64,000 nucleotides of DNA from Saposhnikovia divaricata (lineage: Eukaryota; Streptophyta; Magnoliopsida; Apiales; Apiaceae): assembly GCA_036435485.1 (NCBI GenBank), contig CM071595.1, forward strand, positions 227,960,080-228,024,079. The letters are read 5' to 3'. The notes beneath the pieces are model-generated. The model saw only the letters and a list, made by a program, of their open reading frames with translations. It did not search any database and was not told the DNA's origin. Each line of letters opens with the position of its first letter. Position 1 is the first letter of the stretch. Shown here one piece after another: positions 1-10,068 of the stretch. The position numbers and the translations under genes were made by a program.

Positions 1-679
1 ATCCTCATTTTGTCAAAAAAAAAAAACAGCACAAAAGATATGATATTCAATTGGTTTTAAATTAGTAATTGGATTTTTTTAATATGTATTCAAGAAAACA
101 CAATAGAAATTTAATTGAAATTAGGCACACACTAGAAATTTTGTGATTAGTTTAATAATGGGTTTTTTGTATGCACAAAAATCCCAACAAAAAAAAAATT
201 AGTCAATTTATAAAAAAATATTTATTAGAGTGCCCTTAGACACACACTAGAAGAATCCTTAATAATTTACTTTCAAAAAATAAATATATTAAGAAACTCA
301 AATATTGTTGATTTAATTCTATGTGTCCATATTTATTATAATGATCAGAAAAATAAGTATGTAAAATCAATGTTGAAAATAAAAATTCTATAAAAAAATC
401 ATCTTGAAAGTAGAAATGAAATAATTATTTTGAAACAATTTTTTTAAAAAAAAATTAATTATCAAATTGAAACAAAAGGAGTAGTGTTTGGGATTTTTAT
501 GGCCAGACACAGCATCTATACCCTATTAAATCAATTTTTACATTTGGTCTAGCTTTTATATACTATATCTAAACCCTTTATCCTTTCCATCTCTGACTTG
601 GGAATAGTGAGTCACTAGTGACCTTTGAGTAGGAAGTTTTGAGGGAGCCCAGATCATCTGTCCCCTTGTGTTTCCTGCT
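1..679. other. AT-rich intergenic DNA, no gene seen
   Basis: Very AT-rich with poly(A) and poly(T) runs. No reading frame has protein-like composition and I recognise no RNA gene. The motif GAGTGCCC near 219 also occurs in the hairpin at 680-787, so an old related repeat copy may lie here. Confidence 0.6.
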
Positions 680-787
680 CTTTTAGTATTAAAAGAGTGC
701 CCCTGGCGGGGCCATTTTAAGAAAAATAAAAATATTATTTTCATTAAAATGGGTCTTGCTAGGGGCACTCTTTTAATACTAAAAAGT
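680..787. repeat. Hairpin-forming inverted repeat (MITE-like)
   Basis: Two arms of about 41 bases (680-720 and about 745-787) are near-perfect reverse complements. The left reads CTTTTAGTATTAAAAGAGTG and the right arm returns it. The arms diverge only near the loop, around 703-712 against 752-762, and are separated by an A/T-rich loop of about 25 bases. No clear target duplication was found. A small foldback MITE is likeliest; a pre-miRNA-like foldback cannot be excluded. Confidence 0.6.
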
Positions 788-1024
788 ACAGTGACACAGA
801 AGGGTACATGGAGAAGGGGACAGAGGATCCCTACTCATTTTTAGGGCATTTTTAATAGTTTGGGGAATCGTGATCTTTGAGTAAGAAATTTTGAAGACAT
901 TTCTAATAGTTTGGTCCAAATTTGGATTAATATTTGATCCAAATTTGGATCGAACACTTCTTCAACTCTAACCATCCAAATTTATGTTTAATGTTTAATA
1001 TTTTAAATATTATAATAAAAAATA

Positions 1025-1572
1025 GAGTAAATTGCAGTTTGGTGGCCTGAACTAAATTTTTTTTGCACTTTGATGGTCGATGTATCCAATTCGCAAATAT
1101 GGTACCAGAACAATTAATTTTAAAGCGACTTGGGGGCTCTGCCTCAAATCATTTAACTCCGTCAATTAAATGAAGGGTAATTTGGTCTGTTTACTATCCC
1201 GGGCTGTGTATATATATCTATACATATATTATTTATTCATCATCCCTCTCTCATTCTTCCGGTCTTCTTCTCCACCCCTCCATTTTTGCCACCTGCAAAC
1301 CACTACCAACCCACCTCTGTTCAATTCCTTCACCACCGCAACCCACTAACTTCAACCGTCACCACCGCTTGCAGCCTCCCGCATTCACCACCAACACCTT
1401 CCTCCCCTTTTAATCCGTTCACCCCTTCCTCCAACGCCAACCACACTACAGCCCCACCCCATCTCCTTCTACAATCACTGCCACCCATCCATCTCACCTC
1501 CGCAGCCGCTGTTCACTATCACTGTACTTCAACTTCAACTCCATCCACCCCGCCTCCTCCCTTCATCCCAAC

Positions 1573-1607
<35 letters not shown>

Positions 1608-2211
1608 ACCTGCAAACACTCCCCAAACACTCCCTATAATATACTCTACTAATTTAAGCACCACAATACCACATCCACACGGTCAACACTAATAAACTAA
1701 AATTTAAGTATATTCATAATCTTTATCTTGTTTTCGAATTTGATAACTACAGGTATTGATTTATTTTAAGTATTGTCCAACGTAGTCGCGCCATCTCCAT
1801 CCTCACCACCGCTGCAAATCCACCCTTTCTCCTCAATGCAGTGGCTACCCATTCTTACTGCCCATCAGACTCTCACCTACTCTACCGGAACAAAGCTTGA
1901 TGCAAGTGGTCCGCGAAAAAATATTCTTATTTCGAAGCTATCTTGCAGCAAACAAAAGGGACAATATTCAATCTTCAGCATTTCATCAAACAGTTGGTGA
2001 GTGACAATAATATATGTATTATTGGAGGGAAATACTAAATTATTGTTAAAAGATGAGATTGCCCCTACTTTTTTAGATGGCGTTAGTTCTGTTAGTTCGA
2101 TTTGAGCGGAGCCCCCAAATTGCTTTAAAATTAATTATTTTGGTACCATATTTGCGAATCCATTAAAGTGCAAAAAATTTTTAGTTCAGGCCATCAAACT
2201 ACAATTTACTC
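1025..2211. mobile_element. Non-autonomous MULE-type transposon, long TIRs, 9-bp TSD
   Basis: The element starts GAGTAAATTG (1025) and ends CAATTTACTC (2211). The two ends match as inverted repeats for roughly 130 bases, with one indel of about 12 bases near 1078. It is flanked by the identical 9-mer TAAAAAATA at 1016-1024 and 2212-2220, the duplication length of Mutator-like elements. There is no transposase. The interior (about 1250-1640) is strikingly C-rich, with a CT microsatellite at 1573-1608, and is open for 117 codons (1286-1639, Pro/Ser/Thr-rich). That composition differs from the AT-rich surroundings and could be captured host sequence (Pack-MULE style), but I recognise no parent gene. 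Confidence 0.85.
1573..1608. repeat. (CT)n microsatellite
   Basis: A near-pure CT dinucleotide run interrupted by one TTT. It lies in the C-rich core of the MULE-type element. Confidence 0.85.
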
Positions 2212-3214
2212 TAAAAAATATTTCATTTAAATCTCAATTATCTTGATGCATGGAAATCGATTTAATATGTTATAATGTCATTGTGAACATAAACCCAGCA
2301 AAATTTAATATTTAAACACTAGCTATCTATAACACCAAGTTTACATACACTACAAGAAATAGAGTCATTTCCGACCGTTTAAACGTTCGGATTTAGTACA
2401 GTAACGGTCGGTTTTGACTTTAACAGTCGGGTAAAACCTAGTCGGGTTTGTACAATAATGGTCGGTTTTATCGTTGACTTCCATTAACCAAGGAATGGCT
2501 TTCAGCGCCACGTGTCATGGGCCTCACATGACGTGCGGACCCACAACAGTGACACGTAGGTGGGACCCACTGACGTGGCGGCCCCACTTCAGTGCCACGT
2601 CACTGCCTACGTATTTTGACCTGTTTTTGTCGGTTTTAATGGTCGGGTTAGTATCCGACCATAATGGTCGGATTTATTCCAGAGACCAATTAAACCGACT
2701 AAATACAACCGACTAAAACAATTATGAAAGTGGTCGGGTTCTACATAAAATGAATCTTAAATATTGGTCGGTTTTAACTGGTCGGTTTAATCGCCGACCA
2801 CAGTGGTCGGATTTTGATCAGAGGGATTATAATTCGACCAAATATAACCGACCATCACAATTATGACTTCGGTCGGTTAACATGAAGACGGTCGGGTTTA
2901 TTCATAATTCGGTCGGTTTGCCGGGCACACGAATGGTAAAAAACGGTCGGTTTTAGTTAATTAGTCGGATTAAATGGTCGGTTTTAGTCTGCAATTTATT
3001 TTTTTTAGCTGCAGTTCTGGTTCCCCTGTGCAATATTACCTATAAGATTCAAGCAAAAGTAGTACCAACAAAACAAGTACATAACCATCAATTTTACATT
3101 GAACCACGAGTATAATCCATCAAAACCAAATACATACATTAACATTAAACCACGATTTTTCCAAAATATAGCAAACTTAATTTACATGCAATTTTTTATA
3201 AACCTAACAACCGG

Positions 3215-4436
3215 CTACTCTTGGTCATTATCAGACCCTTCATTACCCTCTTGCTCTCCTCCATTACCCTCTTCCTCTTCCTCTCCTCCATTACCCTCTT
3301 CCTCTTCTCCATTACCCTCTTCTCCATTACCCTCCTCTTCAAAAGCATCGTATCCTCCATCATCTTCTTTATTATCATGTCCCTCTCCTCCATCGTCCTC
3401 CCCCCATCATCGGCACCACCTTCAGCCCTCCTTATCGCCTACATATAAGAGTAGACGAGACTTAATATATATTCAAAACTACACTAACATTTATAATAAT
3501 AACTAAGCTAAAATGTGACTTGAAAAATTCTTATATTTATTTACCTCCGTATTTTCATTTTCATATTTGTTATAAATCGATTGGAGGATTTCTCCAACCA
3601 ATCGAGTTACCTCACCAACAATAGCATTAGAAAATGCTTGTGACCCCATTTTCGGGTTCCTTTGCATTTCTAGAGTGGCATTGGCGATATTTGTGACTTA
3701 TTCGTCGAGCGGTCCCCTTAACTTGTAAGTGCCACGTTTTATTGTTAAGCTCATCCTTAATTTCCAAGACATCACCGTGATGCCACTTCTCCGTTACTGA
3801 TTTGAACTTTGCTGCTAGCTCCTACACATTAATCACAGGTTAAACAATTGCAAAATTATAAATCTTTTTTTGCTAAATAATTAAATCATAAAAATTTTAA
3901 TATAAAACAAACAAAAACTTACAATTCCATAACAATAATTCAGGAGATGTGATGGTACAATTCCTATTTCAAATTCATTAACAGAATATGATTTCTCCAC
4001 GAGGCTTGGACCAAATAAAATTGCTTCAAATCGCCCATCACCAAGATAAGTAAGCACTATAATGTCTCCATCCTCAAAAAACCTCAAGCCAGAAATCTTG
4101 CTTTCCGGTGAGTAACATCCAATGAAGGTTTGGCCATTTGGTAAAGTAACGGTAATTTCAGAAGGTAGAAGATGAGCAAATCGCTTAAAAAAAGCCGGGG
4201 AGAGGGCCTGGATTTGTACATATGTATATGGTCAACCAAAATTATATCAAAAAAGATGAAAATTGTATTACGTATATTACATTAAAAGTAAGATAATGTG
4301 AACTTACTACATAACCCCTTTCTGCTACATCTTTAGTCTTACATATTGAAAAAGCCTTACATCCAACCATGGTAAGTTTATCTAAAAATTAAAAAAAAAT
4401 TACTCAATGAAAGTAAAGTTAATTACTAATTGATAG

Positions 4437-4490
<54 letters not shown>

Positions 4491-4737
4491 CAAAGGATAA
4501 ATGATAGAAAAATTACCATAGGTCGGGGGATCATACTCAACCTCTGTCAGATATTCATTCAAAACATTTACCATAAGGATCCCGTTGCCCTTGTAGGTAA
4601 ACACGGCGCATATACCATAGTTGCTCCGAAATTTCTTTAAAAAATTCCAATATGTTTTTAAAAATCCCATCCTCCCGATCGAATCTCACATGGGTCTTCT
4701 CACCGTTATGAAGCTCGAATATAACTGTTTCTGGCAT
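3215..4737 (-). pseudogene. Degenerate multi-exon gene with B3-like domains inside the CACTA element
   Basis: Read on the minus strand, 4737 to about 4520 opens with an ATG and encodes a B3-like block (ELHNGEKTHVRF, then FKNILEFFKEI). To continue into YGICAVFTYKGNG the frame must change near 4620. A second block at about 4225-3920 reads LSPAFFKRFAHLLPSEI, then LPNGQTFIGCY, then FFEDGDIIVLTYLGDGRFEA. This is the typical B3 order: hydrophobic-Pro start, VTLPNG strand, GD turn, F-x-V/A-x-I/L strand. A third segment (about 3825-3560) contains WHHGDVLEI and a helix-rich tail, and about 3360-3215 ends in a Glu/Gly-rich acidic stretch. Intervening AT-rich DNA looks like introns. Frame breaks argue for a pseudogene or captured fragment. 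B3 identity is my pattern call; no parent gene is assigned. Confidence 0.5.
4438..4488. repeat. (TA)n microsatellite
   Basis: About 25 uninterrupted TA units, lying in a probable intron of the degenerate B3-like gene. Confidence 0.9.
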
Positions 4738-5875
4738 CTCAGCTCCAAAAAGTATTAAAATCGGCGGTGGTATTCTCTACGAAAAAAAGAGGTGTCATAC
4801 ATATCTATATATTCAAATGCATACATTAATCGGCGGTGTATATCCGCTGGGATGGACTAGGCGCATAAACGTGGAAAGAGGTAATTTTGACCATCCATCT
4901 CTATATATTCAAAAAAAGAGAATGAACAACAAAATTACATAAAAATCGAACATAAATTCGAATTTGTCAAGTCGAACCAACAAATCCAACAAACAAAATC
5001 CTATAATCGAAAATAAATTTGAATCCATCAATTCGAACCAAGAAATCCAACATACTATCTCATATAATCGAACATAATTCGAACCAAGAAATCCGATATA
5101 CAAAATCATATAATCGAACATAATTTGAACCAAGAAATCCAACATACAAAATCATATAATAGAGAATCAATTTACTAGCCCAAAATTCATAAATCCATAA
5201 AGTTAAAAGCCCAAATCGAATATATAGATACAGTGCGTGTGTGTACAACAGAGAGAGATGAGTTACCAGAGAGAGAGCGATGAGTTACCGGCCAGAGAGA
5301 GGAGTTACGAGAGAGATGAGTTACCGGCCAGAGAGAGGAATTACAAGAGGATAAGGTTAATTAATGGAGAGAGGTGTAGAGATAACGGTATAAAAATAAA
5401 ACGGGGAACTACAAAAAATATTTAAGTATCGCATAAACCCGACCGTCCTAACGGTCGGGTTAGTCTGACGTGGAAAGGCCAGAAATTACGGTCGGAAGTA
5501 ATGGTCGGTTTTATTCTTTAGTATTCGTGTGGGCTCCACTAATAAGATTGGCCGGCTTTATTTGTCGGATTAGACTGACGTGGCCCGTCAGTCAACAAAA
5601 TTGGGCTCCACAAGACCTATTGGTCGGAAGTAATGGTCGGTTTTATTCTTTAGTATTCGTGTGGGCTCCGCTAATAAGATTGGTCGGTTTTAATGGTCGG
5701 ATTATACTGACGTGGTCCGTCAGTCAACAAAAGTGGGCTCCACAAGACCTGTTGGTCGGTTTAATTGGTCGGGTTTAAAATTAAATCCGACCGTCGGACA
5801 AAACGGTCGGGTTTGGCTCCAGTAAAAAGTTGATCGGATTTATAACGGTCGGAAAAGACTCTGTCTCTTGTAGTG

Positions 5876-6877
5876 ATATTATAAATAGTTTTCCATTTGC
5901 CACATAATTTTAACACTTTGACATTTAATTTATCTTTGTTGTCTAAAGATATTAGCGATTTAAAATTTATTATACATGGCATTCAAGTTTACAGGTATAT
6001 ACACAATGGTCATAAAAGTTATAAAAATTCTGTTTCAATCATCAAAGTATATACTTTGTACAAATTAATTATTTACACGAAGAATTGGCCGGAATTATGG
6101 TGAATGTAACCCAATTTCGTCGTGAGTTTGAAAAAGATTTAATAAGTCGAACACCTTCACCATCGAAATATGAAGAGCTATAGCATATAACATTCCAAAT
6201 TTAAGACTGATATATATTATGAACACTTTGAAGATTTTTTTGAAAAAAGAACATACAATTAATAAGAAGAATAATCAAATAATTTAAAGGCTAATTTGAA
6301 CACAATCTACTATGTTACGAAAAAAATTTAAAAGCAAGAAAAATAAATAAAATGTATATTTCTAATTAAACAAGGGAATGTAGTACATAATTATTTTTTA
6401 TGTAATATCCATTTTATATATGCTAGCCGGTAACCCGTGCGAAGCACGGGACGGGCGGGCACGTGTAAATTATCGATAATAAATATAATTAATGAATATT
6501 ATTTTAATATGTATTTGTAAAAATTTGAATGATAAAAACATATAATAAATAAATACTATTAAATTATGTAATTATAGGGAATTGCATACGGGTGAAATTA
6601 AAAAAATTAAAATAGATAAATAAATAAATAAATATAATTAATAAGTTTATTTAAATACAAACTTGTAAAGAATTGAATGATAAAAGCATATAACAAATAA
6701 ACGCTATTTAATTATGGGGTTATAGGGAAATGAACACGGGGTGAAATTAAAGAAATTAAATTAAATAAATAAATCTTGTATAATTATGTATTTGAAAGGA
6801 ATCGAACCCGAGTTAAGTGATAACCAAATTTGGTACTTCGATAATTTGTTATTTTGCTATTTTAGTACTATCATATA
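5876..6877. other. AT-rich spacer with no gene
   Basis: Between the CACTA element and the Helitron. Apart from the Helitron-terminus-like hairpin at 6423-6450 I see only AT-rich DNA with short imperfect duplications: two similar stretches around 6470-6610 and 6625-6770 share AAATAAATATAATTAAT and a GGGGTGAAATTAA-type motif. They look like diverged tandem copies. Confidence 0.5.
6423..6450 (-). other. Helitron 3'-terminus-like hairpin (second, older copy)
   Basis: CTAG at 6423-6426 is followed by CCCGTGC-GAA-GCACGGG (6434-6450), a perfect 7-bp stem. On the minus strand this reads hairpin, short spacer, CTAG, the layout of a plant Helitron 3' end. The base outside CTAG is C on that strand rather than the usual T, and no matching 5' end was found, so this is probably a relic. 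Confidence 0.5.
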
Positions 6878-7361
6878 CTAGCTTATAACCCGTGCGATGT
6901 ACGAATTTTTTTTGATATGTAATAAATTTTTTTATGTTATAATTATATTTTTATATAATTATTATTTACAATATTTTATTTTAAATTTAATATTAATAAT
7001 TTAATATAAATTTAATTAATGATATGCATGGTTTAAAACTTATATTATAAAATTTTAAAATAAATATGTCGTTGATAGAATTCGAACCTTGAATATAATA
7101 TATTTAATCATTACATCTAACGCTTTTGATTTTTTACTAAAAATTTAATGGTCATTATTCGTTGTATACGAATTTTTATTATATTTTGTTAGTGATTAGA
7201 AGATATGATGCGATATTTTTGGGTATATATTAATTATTGCTAGATATAATATGATTGGAAGATACGATATGATTGATATTTTTAGGTGTTATTAATTTAT
7301 ATTATGTTATTATTTATTTTATAATAGGAGTTTTAATAATATAGATATCATATATATTTTT

Positions 7362-8356
7362 GGGAAATTCTTAATGGTACTCTCTTAAAATTGGCTTTTC
7401 TGAATGGTACACAAAATAGTTTTTGATTCCGAATGGTACCATTATACTATTATGTCATTTTCTGTAGTACCCCTACCATTAACTTCCGTTAGTTAAATGT
7501 TATATTTTGGGTACCATTTGTAAAAGGCAATTCTAGGAGGGTATCATTGATAATTTCTCTTAAATATATTATTCTTATTTTTTTATCTTATTATTCTAAA
7601 AATTGCCTCTTCGTATTTATGTGATGATCGAAGATAAATAGAGTACTGAGAAGATGGAAGATAAATACTCCCTCTGTCCCAACGAATTGTTTACGGTTGG
7701 GACAGAGGGCTCGGCACGTATTTTAAGGCTCTTATAAAATATAGTTCCATAATCTATTTTTATTTTTTTTTCTTCTGAATAAAAATTTAATGTTTAAATT
7801 TTTTTTCAAAAAAATAAAATTTTAGAAATAAGTTATGTAACTATACTTTATATACACATTAAAATGCGTGACAAGCAGTACTGAAAATATGTAAAGAAAT
7901 GGGTGGGACGGAGGGAGTAGAGTAATGAGAAGATGCACTCGGATTAAAACAAATGAGATTCTTCGTTGTTTAGTTAGAGATGATACTCGATTTTTGAACC
8001 CAATTATACTGAATTTGATTATCCCAAATTTCACTCAATCAAATTTCCCTCATTTTAATCCAACCCGACTTTAAGAACTGATATTTAGTCTAATACGTAT
8101 ATATATCTAAATTTTTAGAATAATAGGATCAAAAAAAAAATCAGAATAATATATTTAAGAAAAATTATCAATGGTACCCTCCTAGAATTGTCTTTTACAA
8201 CTGCTACCCAAAATATAACGTTTGACTAACGGAGGTTAACAGTAGGGGTACTACAGAAAATGACATAATAGTATAATGGTACCATTCGGAAGCCAAAACT
8301 ATTTTGTGTACCATTTAGAAAAGCCAATTCTAAAAGGGTACCATTAACAATTTCCC
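7362..8356. mobile_element. MULE-type element with ~190-bp TIRs and 9-bp TSD
   Basis: The arms 7362-7560 and 8157-8356 are reverse complements with scattered mismatches and begin GGGAAATT. The identical 9-mer TATATTTTT flanks the element (7353-7361 and 8357-8365). Each arm is itself nearly palindromic: about 55 bases at its outer edge match its own inner edge in inverted orientation, as if two MITE copies had become the TIRs of one mobile unit. The interior is non-coding and contains a Stowaway MITE. Confidence 0.85.
7668..7917. mobile_element. Stowaway-type MITE
   Basis: The termini CTCCCTCTGTCCC (7668) and GGGACGGAGGGAG (7917) are the canonical Stowaway/Tc1-mariner TIR. TA dinucleotides flank both sides (7666-7667 and 7918-7919). 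It is 250 bases long with no coding capacity. It lies inside the MULE-type element, so it is the youngest layer of the nest. Confidence 0.92.
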
Positions 8357-9371
8357 TATATTTTTCTTTAAAATGAAGGGTAAATAAGTAAATTCACTAC
8401 GTACCAAAAAAAAATTATTGCTAGATATAATATGATTGGAAAATATGATATGATTGATGTTTTTAGATGTTTATAAAAGGTAATATCTTCAACTAAAAGT
8501 AAATGTAAAAAAGACAATCGACTAATTACCATAATTATATTATGTTATTATTTATTTTAGGTGTTTTAATAGTATAGATATTGTATATATTTTTCTTTAT
8601 AATAAAGGTTAAATAAGTAAATTCACGAAATACTAAAAAACATATACCAAAAAATAGGTGCCAAAATTTTTAATGTTTCGGCTAATGTTTCCTTATTATA
8701 AACAACGTATACATATTTTTAATATATTTTAATAATTGAAAAATATGATGTTATATTTTCAGGTATATATTAATGATTGTAAGATTAATTTTAAATAAAA
8801 AATAACGTGTTTTAATTCGAAAGAAAATATTAATGATTGGAAGATATGATACGATTGATGTTTTTAGGTGTTAATAAAAGGTAATATATTCAATTAAAAA
8901 TAAATGTGAAAAAAGGCAATTAACTACTTACCATTAATTTATATTATGTTATTATTTATTTTAGGAATTTTAATAGTGTGGATATTATATATATATTCTT
9001 TATAATGAAGGGTAAAAAGTAAATTCACTACGTACCAAAAGATATATATATTAATGATTGTAAGATTAGTTGTAAATAAAAAGGTAACGTGTTTTAATTC
9101 GAAAGGAAATATTAATGATTGGAAGATATGATACGATTGGTGTTTTTCGATGTTAATAAAAAGTAATATCTTCAATTAAAGTAAATGTGAAAAAAGGCAA
9201 TCGAGTACTTACCAATAATTTTATTATGTTATTATTTATTTTAGGAGTTTTAATAGTATATATATCATATATATTTTTCTTTATAATGAAGGGTAAATAA
9301 ATAAATTCACTATGTACCAAAAAACAGGTACCAAAACTTTTAATGTTTCGACTTTTATATAATAGTATAGA

Positions 9372-10068
9372 TTTATATACTATTAAAACATGGTTTTGCA
9401 CATTAATATAGAGTATAGATTTGTCTATGTAAATTTTTCCTTTGTCGTTTATTAAAATTTTTTTAGTAAATGTCTTTATTATGCTTAACAAAAAGAATTG
9501 GTGGCAGTGAAGTAGTTGGGGGAACCATTTTCGCTGAAGATGAGATGGATATATACAGATGACTCGCATGAATACAACAAATTTTGCATACTCGTTCACA
9601 TTATGTATAATTATAGCTAATGGGACTATCAAAGATACATTTAATATTTATCCATTTTTTCAATATATTGGTAAAGTTGATGAATTTACAATTATTAAAA
9701 TTGATCAGTAAAAAGCTGACAATGTATGCCAAGTTATTAGGGTTTTGCAAGCCCATTTCTGACAGAGTCCCAATTAAAAAGCACCATGAATCAGATCGGT
9801 CAGTGTTCAAAAAAGTTGTATATACGACTCTATTAGTATCTCCCCTCTACCCTAGTAAAAATCTTTACATGTTACTGTCATATTAGAAGAAAAATATTTA
9901 AGAACCAATTAAGGGGATCAAGCTAACAAAATTAATTTAAAAGAAATTTAAGAAGTAAACACAGCACAATCGCTACAGAATGATGATGCAGTTTGTCACT
10001 CAGAAACTAAAAACCATACACATTTGAACTCCAAACTGCATGCTCTTTGTTACGAAAAGAAGAGAATT
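9372..10068. other. Intergenic DNA, 3' side of the receptor kinase gene
   Basis: AT-rich with no convincing gene. Short frames (for example 9620-9886 on the plus strand) have a composition biased by AT codons and no recognisable motif. About 9900-10068 should hold the 3' UTR of the minus-strand receptor kinase. Confidence 0.5.

Larger units (their letters stand above)
2348..5875. mobile_element. Non-autonomous CACTA (En/Spm) transposon
   Basis: The left end is CACTACAAGAAA (2348) and the right end is TCTTGTAGTG (5875), giving the CACTACAAGA terminal inverted repeat of the CACTA superfamily. A 3-bp duplication, ATA, flanks it (2345-2347 and 5876-5878). Both subterminal regions (about 2370-2990 and 5430-5860) are packed with copies of CGGTCGG and its complement, often as ACGGTCGGTTTT. 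These are the expected multiple transposase-binding sites. No transposase frame survives; the interior holds the degenerate B3-like exons described separately. At 3.5 kb it must depend on an autonomous relative. Confidence 0.92.
7190..9340. repeat. Tandem repeat units inside the Helitron
   Basis: The landmark ATGATTGGAAGATA(T/C)GATA recurs at about 7251, 8432, 8832 and 9114. Each copy is followed by TTTTAGGTGTTAATAAAAGG-like sequence, TATTATGTTATTATTTATTTT and then GTAAATTCACTACGTACC. The last two copies are about 282 bases apart. The first copy is split by the MULE-type element and resumes after it. Internal tandem arrays are common in non-autonomous plant Helitrons. Confidence 0.7.
6878..9371 (-). 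mobile_element. Non-autonomous Helitron with nested insertions
   Basis: On the minus strand the 5' end reads TCTATACTATT at 9371, and the 3' end at 6878 reads a CGTACATCGCACG hairpin, TTATAAG and CTAG. The flanking bases are A before TC and T after CTAG, the AT dinucleotide target that Helitrons use without duplication. No Rep/helicase ORF is present. The interior consists of related tandem units (see the 7190-9340 entry), one of which is interrupted by a MULE-type element at 7362-8356. Without that insertion the Helitron is about 1.5 kb. End recognition is by eye and uses known plant Helitron termini. Confidence 0.7.

Noticed and set aside
1286..1639. 117-codon Pro/Ser-rich frame as a gene
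   Set aside because: Low-complexity C-rich DNA gives long open frames by chance; it lies inside a transposon and shows no domain.
3099..3506. 135-codon plus-strand Ser/Pro frame
   Set aside because: It is the complement of the acidic Glu/Gly repeat tail of the minus-strand B3-like gene.
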